64,000 nucleotides of DNA from JAOTVV01 sp039591075 (GTDB lineage Bacteria > Gemmatimonadota > Gemmatimonadetes > Gemmatimonadales > GWC2-71-9), in the NCBI GenBank assembly GCA_039591075.1, contig JBDHEI010000005.1, positions 55,990 through 119,989 of the forward strand, written 5' to 3'. A model generated the notes under the pieces. That model did no database searches. It was not told the DNA's origin and was given only the letters and a program-made list of their open reading frames with translations. A program made the translations under genes and the position numbers. Below are positions 53,343-61,463 of the stretch, piece by piece (positions within the stretch are counted from its first letter, which is position 1; each line of letters begins with the position of its first letter).

Positions 53343-53894
53343 GTGAGCGAGCGTAGCGCAGCGTCGGTGGACGCCGATCGCGTGTTGGCCGAACGCGTGT
53401 GGAGGGATCGGGACGAAGAGGCGTTCCGCGCCCTGTATCGCCGACATACGCCAGCCCTCTATCAGTTTGCGCTCCGACTGTTGGGCGGGAACACGTTCGA
53501 CGCGGAGGACGTCGTGCAGCAAGCCTGGGTCAACGCCACCGAAGGGCTCGGCGCTTTCAGGTGGGAGTCAGGTTTCTCGACGTGGCTGCATGGCATCGTG
53601 CTCAACCTCTGCCGGGCCCTGTTTCGGAGGGCGGATCGCCGGTGGATCGAGCTGAGAGACGACCTTGCGGCTCTCGCCCCGCGGCAGACCCACGATCAGC
53701 TCGACCTCGAGGCGGCACTTGCGACGCTGCCGCCCGGCTACCGCACCGTCGTGATCCTCCACGACGTCGAGGGGTTCACCCACGAGCAGATCGCCGCCCG
53801 CCTCGAGATCTCCGCCAATACGTCCAAGAGCCAGCTCTCGCGGGGGCGCCAGGTGTTGCGCTCACTCCTGAGACCCGAATCAGTGATCCGGTGA
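53343..53894 (+). CDS. RNA polymerase sigma factor, ECF (sigma-70 family)
   Basis: 183 aa. Region 2: DEEAFRALYRRHTPALYQFALRLL, DAEDVVQQAWVNA and FRWESGFSTWLHGIVLN. Region 4: LATLPPGYRTVVILHDVEGFTHEQI and EISANTSKSQLSRGRQVLR. Directs RNA polymerase to a specific promoter class, probably held by the membrane protein encoded next. GTG 53343 has GGGGA upstream; GTG 53325 in frame would add six residues. The upstream 260-bp region carries the long RNA stem. Followed by an anti-sigma-like gene after 9 bp. Confidence 0.9.
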   Translation: MSERSAASVDADRVLAERVWRDRDEEAFRALYRRHTPALYQFALRLLGGNTFDAEDVVQQAWVNATEGLGAFRWESGFSTWLHGIVLNLCRALFRRADRRWIELRDDLAALAPRQTHDQLDLEAALATLPPGYRTVVILHDVEGFTHEQIAARLEISANTSKSQLSRGRQVLRSLLRPESVIR

Positions 53895-53903
53895 GGATCT
53901 GCC

Positions 53904-54470
53904 ATGCACAACGACGATCGCAGTGAATCGAGTGAACAGCAGCGGGCGGCCTTCGCCGCGTTGCCGAGAGAGCGGGACCCGGGCCCGGCCCTTGAAGAGC
54001 GCACCGTGCAAGCACTCAGTGAGCGTGGGCTGCTCGCACACGGCGACGGACCCCGATGGGCCAGGAGGCCGCTGCTGGCCATCGGCCTCGCCGCGTCGGT
54101 GGCGTTGTTCGCACTGGGCGTGGCGGTCGGGCAATGGCTCGGCACGCGCACGGTGACCGAGTCGATGGCCGTCGCCCAGGAGCGGACCGCCATGCAGGCC
54201 GCCGCCGCGGTGCAGCGCGCGGGATCGGCCTACGTCACCGCCCTCGCGGCCCTCGCCGCCTTCACCCAACTCGCCGACTCCGCCGATGCGTCGTCCCTCG
54301 CCCAAGGGCGAGAGGCGGCACTTGCCGCGCTCACCGCCGCCGTGGGGGAGCTGGTCGTGCTCGCACCGGACGATCCGCTCGCCCTATCGATTCAGGAGCT
54401 CATCGAGCGGCGGTGGCCGAGTCGGCTCGAGACGGACGGTATCGAGGTTCGCAACGTCGTGTGGTTTTAG
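53904..54470 (+). CDS. Single-pass membrane protein, putative anti-sigma factor
   Basis: 188 aa. About 55 residues of charged N-terminal cytoplasmic segment, a single TM helix (LLAIGLAASVALFALGVAVG, about 57-76), then an Ala-rich helical periplasmic part ending SRLETDGIEVRNVVWF. The topology and position directly after an ECF sigma gene support an anti-sigma role. No zinc-binding HxxxCxxC motif of the ZAS type is present, so the sigma-binding mode is unknown. The first residues (DDRSESSEQQRAAFAALPRER) are not homologous to anything I recognise. Confidence 0.68.
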   Translation: MHNDDRSESSEQQRAAFAALPRERDPGPALEERTVQALSERGLLAHGDGPRWARRPLLAIGLAASVALFALGVAVGQWLGTRTVTESMAVAQERTAMQAAAAVQRAGSAYVTALAALAAFTQLADSADASSLAQGREAALAALTAAVGELVVLAPDDPLALSIQELIERRWPSRLETDGIEVRNVVWF

Positions 54471-54494
54471 CAGACCCCACGAGAGGAGGTCTCC

Positions 54495-55595
54495 ATGTTC
54501 CGTGAGTTCGTCACCCTGTCGTTTGGCGTCGCGGCGCTGCTGTTCGTGGGATCCATCGCGCCCCTTCATGCCCAAGAGGGCGCCGCACCGTGCGCGGCGG
54601 ACGAGATGCTGGTCGGCGTGGTGTACACCAGTCTTCGGTGCAACAACTGCAGTCTCGAGATCGTCAGGGCGACCCGGGAGCGGCGCTGGTCGTTCGGGGC
54701 CGAGCCCACAATCACGGGGGTTCGAGACGAGGGAGCGGCCGCAGCCAAGCTCAGAGCCGGAGACGTAGTCGTGGCGATTGACGGGTACCTGATCACGACA
54801 CAGGAAGGGGGAAAGCGGTTCGCCGAGGTGCGTCCTAACGAACCGATCACGCTCCGTGTTCGCCGCGACGGACGGGAGCGAGAGGTACGCGTCGTGCCGG
54901 ACGCCCGGTGTGAGTCCCTGGGGGCGCCGGTCGCGCCTGCAGCGCCCGCGGCACCAGCGGCCATCGCCGGTGCCCCTGCTCCGCCCGCTCCCGCGGCCCA
55001 ACCGGCGATGATAGCTCGGCCCCGACCGGCCGCCGCCGCCGCTGTCCCAACTCCACCGGAGCCGACGTTGGCGCTCCCCCGCGGTTCGCTGGGGTTCAGC
55101 ATCCGGTGCGACGACTGCTCGGTGCAGATACTCAAGACGCGGGCCGAGCCGATCTGGAGCTTCTCGAGTGATCCGATCGTCGAACGGGTCGAGCGGGGCA
55201 GTCAGGCGGCGCAAGCCGGTCTCCGTACCGGCGACGTCTTGACCCATATCGATGGCACGGCGCTCACCAGCGCCGAGGGCGGGAGAGCGTTCGGCGCCGT
55301 GCAGCCCGGCGATACGGTGGCGCTCGGGTTCGTGCGGAACAGCCGGCCGCAACGAGCCGTGATGGTGGCCGAAGCCCGACAGTGGACGCGGGCTGCCGCC
55401 GCGCCAGCACCGGCGGCCGCTCCCAAGGTCGCGGGTGCGGAAACGACCCGGTTCTCGGGAACGGTGGGTGACGCCCACGTGGTGGTCACGGGCGGGCCCA
55501 TCACCGTGACCCGCACTGAGGACGAAGTGGTGATTCAGAGCCGCGACATCACCGTGCGCATCAAGAGAACCGCCGGGACGGAGCGTCCCAACTAA
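54495..55595 (+). CDS. Exported tandem PDZ protein with a CxxC at the head of each PDZ
   Basis: 366 aa, signal peptide ending PLHAQ. Two similar units follow. Unit 1 (about 38-135): RC49-NNC52-SLEI then VRDEGAAAAKLRAGDVVVAIDG. Unit 2 (about 195-290): RC205-DDC208-SVQI then VERGSQAAQAGLRTGDVLTHIDG. Each has a C-x2-C before the carboxylate-binding region and the same Trp-Ser-Phe motif (RWSFGAEP, IWSFSSDP). An Ala/Pro-rich linker of about 55 residues joins them, and a beta-rich C-terminal segment ends the protein. Third gene of the sigma/anti-sigma cluster (24-bp gap, AGAGGAGG before ATG). No protease domain. Confidence 0.82.
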   Translation: MFREFVTLSFGVAALLFVGSIAPLHAQEGAAPCAADEMLVGVVYTSLRCNNCSLEIVRATRERRWSFGAEPTITGVRDEGAAAAKLRAGDVVVAIDGYLITTQEGGKRFAEVRPNEPITLRVRRDGREREVRVVPDARCESLGAPVAPAAPAAPAAIAGAPAPPAPAAQPAMIARPRPAAAAAVPTPPEPTLALPRGSLGFSIRCDDCSVQILKTRAEPIWSFSSDPIVERVERGSQAAQAGLRTGDVLTHIDGTALTSAEGGRAFGAVQPGDTVALGFVRNSRPQRAVMVAEARQWTRAAAAPAPAAAPKVAGAETTRFSGTVGDAHVVVTGGPITVTRTEDEVVIQSRDITVRIKRTAGTERPN

Positions 55596-55607
55596 CCTCG
55601 GCACGTG

Positions 55608-55634
55608 GGTTGGCGGTCCACCGGACCGCCAACC
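55608..55634. terminator. 12-bp perfect hairpin after the PDZ gene
   Basis: GGTTGGCGGTCC-ACC-GGACCGCCAACC starts 12 bases after the stop. No U tract. Very probably the end of the sigma/anti-sigma/PDZ transcript. Confidence 0.7.
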
Positions 55635-55739
55635 GCAACACTCTGGGGTACGCGTTCACTATATTTCGTCGTCGCTCCACTCGCGTCCGCAATCCGGGAG
55701 ATCGCCGGCGCATCCCCAAGGAGGAGGTGTGGCGCCAGG

Positions 55740-56420
55740 ATGAGATCGCGTGGCAGGATGCCCTTGGTCATGATGCGGTGCCTGCTTGCGGCCGTCGGCC
55801 TGGGAGCGTTTGCGGCATGCGCCGCCTCGGCTCAGCGCTCCGGTGAGCCCCACGACTGGCGTATCGTTCCGGGCGTCCGGGTCGGGCCGGTCACCGCCGA
55901 TATCTCGGAGGCTGACCTCGTCCGCTTGCTGGGAAGGGATCAGGTCGAATCTCGCGAAATCCATGTGGGCGAGGACTTCTTCGAGCCCGGTGCGGTGCTC
56001 TATCCCAGTGATCCACGGCGCAAACTCGAGGTGGTGTGGGGTGATACCACGCGGCGCGCGCTGCCGACGCGCGTAACCATCCGCGGTGACTCGTCGTCGT
56101 GGTACGTTGACGGCGGCATCACGCTCGGCACCAACCTCCGTGAGTTGGAACGTATCAACGGCGCGGAGTTCGTGCTGATGGGGTTCGAATGGGACTACAG
56201 TGGCACGGTGGCGTCGTGGGAGGGAGGGGCGCTGGAGCGTCTCGCACACCCCGCGGGCCAACTCGTGCTGGCGCTCAACCCGCCAGCGACTGGATTCCCG
56301 TCCGACGTGTACTACGCCGTTTCTGGAGACCGGGAGTTCGCGTCGAGCCATCCCGCCATGCGACAACTGAACCCGACGGTTCACCGCATCGTGTTCCTCT
56401 TTCCCCGGTCCGGTCGCTAG
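55740..56420 (+). CDS. Hypothetical exported protein
   Basis: 226 aa, signal peptide (LLAAVGLGAFAACAASAQ). The mature domain is about 180 residues with landmarks WRIVPGVRVGPVTADISEAD, DPRRKLEVVWGD, GDSSSWYVDGGITLGTNL and SSHPAMRQLNPTVHRI. I do not recognise a named family, but the pattern (GPVTxxxSEADLVRLLG and ITLGTNLRELERINGAEF) looks like a two-repeat domain with internal similarity. AGGAGGAGG lies about 11 bases before ATG 55740. ATG 55758 is an alternative. Function unknown. Confidence 0.7.
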   Translation: MRSRGRMPLVMMRCLLAAVGLGAFAACAASAQRSGEPHDWRIVPGVRVGPVTADISEADLVRLLGRDQVESREIHVGEDFFEPGAVLYPSDPRRKLEVVWGDTTRRALPTRVTIRGDSSSWYVDGGITLGTNLRELERINGAEFVLMGFEWDYSGTVASWEGGALERLAHPAGQLVLALNPPATGFPSDVYYAVSGDREFASSHPAMRQLNPTVHRIVFLFPRSGR

Positions 56421-56592
56421 GCCCCTCAACGCGGCCCACGACTCTCCGCCACCCTCCCGCCCCCTTGGGCCGTGGCGACTTGCATCTCGCAATACCTGTG
56501 GGAAACATTCGAACAAGGGTTCTCGGCCTCGCGATCGAGACATCTCGAGTCTGTGGTACGGCCGGCGAGAATCACTGCAGTGAGGAGGCGGT

Positions 56593-59346
56593 ATGGTCGG
56601 ACGAACCCGGGACGACGCGTCCCCGGCGGGGCGCGCACTGGCGTTGCTCCGTGGGGCGAGTCGCGCCGTCGCACGGTGCACAACGGAACGCGCGCTCCTC
56701 GACGAGATATGTAGCCTGGCTGTCCAGACCGCCGGCTACCGGATGGCGTGGATCGGATATGCGCGGGATGATGAGCGCCAGTCCGTGGAGCCCGTCGCCC
56801 ATGCCGGCGTCAACCGCGGGTACCTCGAGGCGATCGAGGTGACCTGGGGCAGCGAGCCCTCCGGGCAGGGTCCGACCGGGACGGCCATCCGGTCCAGGAA
56901 GCCCGTGACGGCAGCCGGCTTGGTTGAGGACGAGCACTTCGCGCCCTGGCGCGATGCGGCGCTTGAACGCGGCTACGCGGCGTCGATCGCGGTGCCGATC
57001 GAGACCGGCGAGGGGGTGATTGGGGCCCTCAACATCCATGCCGGTGAGGTGAGCGCCTTCTTGCCCGAGGAGGTGCAGCTGCTCGGCGATCTGGGCAGGG
57101 AGCTGGCGTTCGGGATCGAAGCGGTACGGACGCGGGAAGCGCGCGACCGGGCCGCGGAGCGCGTGGTCGAGAGCGAGGCTCGGACGAGGGCTATCGTCGA
57201 AGCGATCCCCGACATGATGTTCCGCCTCGACGGCACGGGCACATTCCGGGAGTTCGTGCCGTCAAAGGAATTCCCCCCGTTGATGCCGCCGGAGGAATTC
57301 CTGGGTCGCGAGCTTGGCGCAGTTTTCCCGCCTCAGCTGGCGGTCGCGGCGAAGCGCGACGTGGCCAGCGTCTTGACCACCGGGACGACGCGGACCCGCG
57401 ATTATGAATTGACCATCGGGGGTGAGGTCCGCTGGTTCGAATACCGGATAGCGCGCTCTGGTGACGATGAGGTGTTGGCCATCGTGCGCGACATCACCGA
57501 ACGGCGCCGAGCCGAGGCGGAGCGTGACAGGACAGGGTTGTTCTACCAGACCCTTGCCGAGAGCGCCCCGGTCGGCGTGTGGCACGCCGATCCCGCAGGA
57601 GCGGGCGGGTTCATCAATTCCAAGCTGGCAGCCATTGCTGGGATACCGCCGGAGGAGGCTCATGGGGACGGGTGGGCCAAGGCCCTGCATCCGGACGATC
57701 GCGACCGCGTCGCCAAAACGTGGACCGCGTATGTCGAAGGGCGTGGGGATTTCCACACCTCCTATCGCTTCCGTCAACCCGACGGGAGCGTGCGTTGGGT
57801 GATCGGTCAGGCGTCGCCGGCAGTTGCAGCAGACGGCACCGTGTTGGGCCATATCGGCACGCTCACGGACATCACCGAAACGCGGGAGAGAGAAGCGGAG
57901 CTGCGAGCCACGACGGGGTGGTTGAACGCCATGATTCGCTCCTCGCCGGTCGCGATGGTCCTCGTGGATACGCAGGAGAACGTCCGCATGTGGACACCAG
58001 CAGCGGAACGGATGTTCGGGTGGACGGCCGACGAAGTGATCGGTAAGCCGATTCCGATTGTGCATCCAGACCGAGCAGGCGCCGCTGGGGCGTGGCTCAA
58101 GGGGGCGTGGAAGGGAGCGGACACGGCAAGCTTCGAAGTCGTGCCGCAGCGGAAGGACGGCTCGCGGTTCACGGCGAGCGTGTCGATCGGAACGGTCAGC
58201 GGTGCCGATGGTGGGGCGATCGGGCTCCTGGGGATCTTCGAAGACGTCACGGCGCGCCGAGCGGCGGAGCGGGCGCTGCGGGAGAGCGAAGAGCGGCTGC
58301 GCAACATCGTGGAGCACAGCACCAACATGTACTACTCACACGGCCCGGATCACGTACTCACGTACTTGAGTCCGCAGGTCGAGAACCTGCTCGGCTTTCC
58401 GCCCGCCGAGGCGATGCGGCGTTGGACCGAGTTCCTCACCGATGACCCGATCAATCAGCGCGGACTCGAGCTCACCGAACGAGCGATCGACACCGGCGAG
58501 CGGCAACCACCCTACGAGCTCGAGCTCCTCCATGGGAGCGGGCGTCGCGTGTGGGTCGAGGTGCGGGAGGCACCGGTGGTCCGGGACGGTCGGACGGTGG
58601 CCATGGTGGGATCACTGACGGATATCACCGAGCGGCGACGCTATGAAGAGGAATTGCGGGAATCGCGGGAAGCCCTTCGTCGACTCGCGGCGAGTCAAGA
58701 GGAGGCTCGCGAAGCCGAGCGACGGCGGGTGGCCCGCGAGCTGCACGACGAGTTGGGACAGGCATTGACCGGGCTCAAGATGGACGTAGCGTGGCTCAGC
58801 GACCGTCTCGACGAGACCGATGTAGGTGGGCGCAAGCGCATCGGCGAGTCGCTGAATCTCATCAACACGACGGTAGATGCGGTCCGGCGTATCTCCGCCG
58901 AGCTGCGGCCCGGCGTTCTCGACGATCTCGGCCTCGCGGCGGCGATTCGTTGGCAGACCCGCGAGTTCATGCGCCGAACGGACATCGGTGTGCTTCTCGA
59001 CAGCGACGATCCGATCCCCGAGCTGGACAGCGGACGTGCCACGGCGGTGTTCCGGATCTTCCAGGAGGCCCTCACCAATGTGGCCCGGCACGCGTCGGCC
59101 TCGGAGATCACGGTTCGTATCGTCGTCGAGCATGGGCAGTTGCTCCTCCGAATCGAGGACAACGGCCGGGGCGCGGCGCCCGCCGAAATCGAGAGCCGCC
59201 GGTCCGTGGGAATTCTCGGCATGCGTGAGCGAGCGTCGACGTGGGGAGGGACGCTGGCGATCCGGGGACGGCCGGAGGGGGGAACCAGCGTGGAGCTACG
59301 CATGCCGCTGCCGCTCCCGGATAACGGCGGTGGTGGCGCGTCATGA
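56593..59346 (+). CDS. Multi-sensor histidine kinase (GAF, four PAS, HisKA_3, HATPase)
   Basis: 917 aa, no TM segment, so probably a cytoplasmic sensor. A GAF domain (about 15-175; TAGYRMAWIGYA, SIAVPIETGEGVIGALNIH) is followed by PAS repeats with PAC motifs (LAIVRDITERRRAEAERDR, HIGTLTDITETREREAELR, LLGIFEDVTARRAAERALR, VGSLTDITERRRYEEELRE). NarL-type phosphoacceptor: RRRVARELHDELGQALTGLK. HATPase: EALTNVARHAS and IEDNGRGAAP, then GILGMRERASTWGG. Overlaps its response regulator by ATGA. The ligand or redox cofactor cannot be told; no haem or flavin Cys is evident. Confidence 0.92.
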   Translation: MVGRTRDDASPAGRALALLRGASRAVARCTTERALLDEICSLAVQTAGYRMAWIGYARDDERQSVEPVAHAGVNRGYLEAIEVTWGSEPSGQGPTGTAIRSRKPVTAAGLVEDEHFAPWRDAALERGYAASIAVPIETGEGVIGALNIHAGEVSAFLPEEVQLLGDLGRELAFGIEAVRTREARDRAAERVVESEARTRAIVEAIPDMMFRLDGTGTFREFVPSKEFPPLMPPEEFLGRELGAVFPPQLAVAAKRDVASVLTTGTTRTRDYELTIGGEVRWFEYRIARSGDDEVLAIVRDITERRRAEAERDRTGLFYQTLAESAPVGVWHADPAGAGGFINSKLAAIAGIPPEEAHGDGWAKALHPDDRDRVAKTWTAYVEGRGDFHTSYRFRQPDGSVRWVIGQASPAVAADGTVLGHIGTLTDITETREREAELRATTGWLNAMIRSSPVAMVLVDTQENVRMWTPAAERMFGWTADEVIGKPIPIVHPDRAGAAGAWLKGAWKGADTASFEVVPQRKDGSRFTASVSIGTVSGADGGAIGLLGIFEDVTARRAAERALRESEERLRNIVEHSTNMYYSHGPDHVLTYLSPQVENLLGFPPAEAMRRWTEFLTDDPINQRGLELTERAIDTGERQPPYELELLHGSGRRVWVEVREAPVVRDGRTVAMVGSLTDITERRRYEEELRESREALRRLAASQEEAREAERRRVARELHDELGQALTGLKMDVAWLSDRLDETDVGGRKRIGESLNLINTTVDAVRRISAELRPGVLDDLGLAAAIRWQTREFMRRTDIGVLLDSDDPIPELDSGRATAVFRIFQEALTNVARHASASEITVRIVVEHGQLLLRIEDNGRGAAPAEIESRRSVGILGMRERASTWGGTLAIRGRPEGGTSVELRMPLPLPDNGGGGAS

Positions 59347-59975
59347 TCAACGTATTCATCGCCGACGACCACGCGATGATCCGGGACGGCCTCCGGAGGA
59401 TGCTCGCGGCGACGGGTGACATCCGTGTGACCGGCGAGGCGGCCAGCGGCGACGAGGTGCTGGAGGCTGTTGCGGCCACCCCGGTAGACATCGTCGTGCT
59501 GGACGTGGCGATGCCGGGCAAGGGTTTTCTAGAGGTGCTGCGCGAACTCCGCGAGCAGTTTCCCAAGATCCACACGGTCGTATTGAGCGCACACGCCGAG
59601 GAAGAGTACGCCGAACGGGCGCTCCGTGCCGGTGCGATTGGTTATGTGACCAAGGAACGCACGCCGGAAGACTTGCAGGAAGCGATCAGGCGGGCGTATC
59701 GAGGCGGGCGATATGTGAGCGATACGCTGGCGCAGCAGCTTGCGGCGCACCTCGCCGGCGAGAGGGCGCGACCGGACCACAGCGCGCTTTCCGACCGCGA
59801 GTATCAGGTGCTCCAGATGCTAGGCCGCGGCAAGAGCGTGAAGGAGATCGCCGCTGCCATCGCCCTGAGCCCGAAGACCGTGAGCACCTACCGGGAGCGT
59901 GTACTCGAGAAGCTACAGCTCAGCACCACGGCCGATCTCATTCGCTACGCCGTCCAGCAGGGGATTGTGGAATGA
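59343..59975 (+). CDS. NarL/LuxR-type response regulator
   Basis: 210 aa. REC with IADDHAMIRDGLRRML and D at VVLDVAMPG; Ser/Ala in VVLSAHAEEEYA and Lys in YVTKERTPED. The C-terminal LuxR HTH: LSDREYQVLQMLGRGKSVKEIA and LSPKTVSTYRERVLEKL. Cognate partner of the adjacent multi-PAS kinase (ATGA overlap), binding DNA when phosphorylated. Followed after 64 bp by a truncated REC gene. Confidence 0.93.
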   Translation: MINVFIADDHAMIRDGLRRMLAATGDIRVTGEAASGDEVLEAVAATPVDIVVLDVAMPGKGFLEVLRELREQFPKIHTVVLSAHAEEEYAERALRAGAIGYVTKERTPEDLQEAIRRAYRGGRYVSDTLAQQLAAHLAGERARPDHSALSDREYQVLQMLGRGKSVKEIAAAIALSPKTVSTYRERVLEKLQLSTTADLIRYAVQQGIVE

Positions 59976-60039
59976 CGTGGAAGGTTATCCCGTGGCCGCG
60001 GCTGGCAAGCCACCGACTCAGAAAGGCTGTGTATCGGTC

Positions 60040-60318
60040 ATGACGGGCCGAGTGGTGCTGGTCGACGATTCCGATATCGTGCGCTCTCGGGTTCGGGAGA
60101 GCCTGTCGTCCGTTGCAGGGGTCGAGATTGTGGGAGAGGCAATAGACGTCGATTCCGCCCTTCGGGCGGTGCGCGAGCAGCGGCCGGACATCGTGGTGCT
60201 CGACCTCCTGATGCCGGGAGGCGGCGGGACCCTGGTCCTCGAGGGCATGCAGCGGGAAGACGGCCGGCCCGTCGTCATCGTCTTCAGCAATTCTCCCTAT
60301 CCGGAATACCGGGCATGA
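60040..60318 (+). pseudogene. Truncated single REC response regulator
   Basis: 92 aa against about 115-125 for a full REC. It starts normally (VVLVDDSDIVRSRVRESL, phospho-acceptor in VVLDLLMPGGGG) and reaches beta-4 (VVIVFSNSPYPEYR), then stops. The family normally continues after this YPxYR with alpha-4, beta-5 (FFFDKS-type) and alpha-5, which hold the conserved Lys. All are missing. Homology ends at 60312 and homology to another gene starts by 60318 on the opposite strand, so it looks cut by a rearrangement. ATG 60040 is the likely start. Confidence 0.7.
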
Positions 60319-60557
60319 TACTCCTCGACCGGCACGTATCCGATGGTCGCGACGACCCGATCCGGGCCGTACCACCAGATGCCACGCCACACCAGGTAGT
60401 TGTCCCAGGGCGTCGTGTAGGCCAGCGCAATCGGTGGCACGGCGAAGATCGCCCAGGCGGCTCGGGTCCCCAGGTGGCGACGCGCTGTCCAAGCGAACCA
60501 CCCGGCGAGCGCGAGCGGCGGCACCAGGAAGAGTAGATGGAACTGCAGGTACGTCAT
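60297..60557 (-). pseudogene. Truncated lycopene cyclase (CrtYcd-type domain)
   Basis: 86 aa reading from MTYLQFHLLFLVPPLAL to TTPWDNYLVWRGIWWYGPDR and ATIGYVPVEEY, the signature of the carotenoid cyclase domain (TIGR03462). Family members continue EEY-x-FF through more TM helices; here EEY is followed by HARYSG and a stop. Only the first two to three TM helices remain, so cyclase activity is unlikely. The last codons (60297-60317) are antisense to the truncated REC gene. The break falls right after the catalytic EE pair. Confidence 0.75.
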
Positions 60558-60579
60558 ATGCCGTGACGTCGGACGCGGC

Positions 60580-61401
60580 TTAGCGCAGCGCCTTCCGAAG
60601 GAAGGCCATCAGCCGGTCCCAGGCGTGTTGTGCCGGAGCCGTACGCGTCTCCGGGTCTTCGTCCACCCTCAACCAGAAGCCGTGGCCCACGTGGTCGTAA
60701 ACGTGGATGTCGTTCTCGATGCCGATCGCTTCGAGTGCTGCGGCGAAGCGCTCCACCTGCTCTGGTGGTATCCCACGGTCGTTCGCGGCGAACGTCCCGT
60801 ACACCGGATGCGTGAGTGCGCGCAACACTTCGGGATCCTCGATCAGGGAGCCGTAGAAGATCGCCGTTGCATCGTGCTGCGCACCGCCCAACCCGTAGCT
60901 CAGCGCGATGCCGCCTCCGAAGCACCACCCCATGACGCCGATCTTGCCCGTGACGTCGGGTCGGGCGCGGAGGAACTGCTGGGCGGCATCCAGATTCGCG
61001 ATGGCTGCGGGCACGTTGCCCCTGGCCTCTCGGGCCAGGGACGCGTTCTCTTCCCGAGTGCTCCCTGTCCGGCCAGCGTAGAGATCGGCTGCCAGGGTCA
61101 CGTACCCCTGATCGGCAAACGCGTCGGCTACTTGGCGCACGCGGTCCACGAGCCCGTTCCACTCGTGAATGATGATCAGAGCGGGGAAGGGACCCGGTCC
61201 CTCGGGAACGGCCAGGTAGCCACTGGTCCGACTGTCTCCGGCAACGTACTGCACGTTCGCGCCTCGCGGTGGTGGGGACTTCCCCACGATGGCGTCGGGG
61301 ATCGCGGATGTTCGCGGCTCTTGCGCGTGGGCGGTGGCGCCTGTCACGGCCCAGCAGGCAAGAAGCGTCAGGGTGGCCGTCAATAGATGTCCTCGTCTCA
61401 T
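60580..61401 (-). CDS. Secreted dienelactone-hydrolase-family protein
   Basis: 273 aa alpha/beta hydrolase with signal peptide (LLTATLTLLACWAVTGATAHAQ). DLH landmarks: ALIIIHEWNGLVDRVR (oxyanion and Glu), YVTLAADLYAG, nucleophile Cys in IGVMGWCFGGGIA, Asp in GTFAANDRGIPPEQ and His in HVYDHVGHGFW. Cys-Asp-His triad as in dienelactone hydrolase. The substrate is unknown and the export suggests an ester or lactone met outside the cytoplasm. Downstream of the MscS gene on the same strand (62-bp gap). Confidence 0.87.
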   Translation of the reverse strand: MRRGHLLTATLTLLACWAVTGATAHAQEPRTSAIPDAIVGKSPPPRGANVQYVAGDSRTSGYLAVPEGPGPFPALIIIHEWNGLVDRVRQVADAFADQGYVTLAADLYAGRTGSTREENASLAREARGNVPAAIANLDAAQQFLRARPDVTGKIGVMGWCFGGGIALSYGLGGAQHDATAIFYGSLIEDPEVLRALTHPVYGTFAANDRGIPPEQVERFAAALEAIGIENDIHVYDHVGHGFWLRVDEDPETRTAPAQHAWDRLMAFLRKALR

Positions 61402-61463
61402 GCATCCTCCCTCAATCTGAGTCCGGGTGGTGGGTGCTGCCTGGCGAGTGCTTCGTTGCTCGC

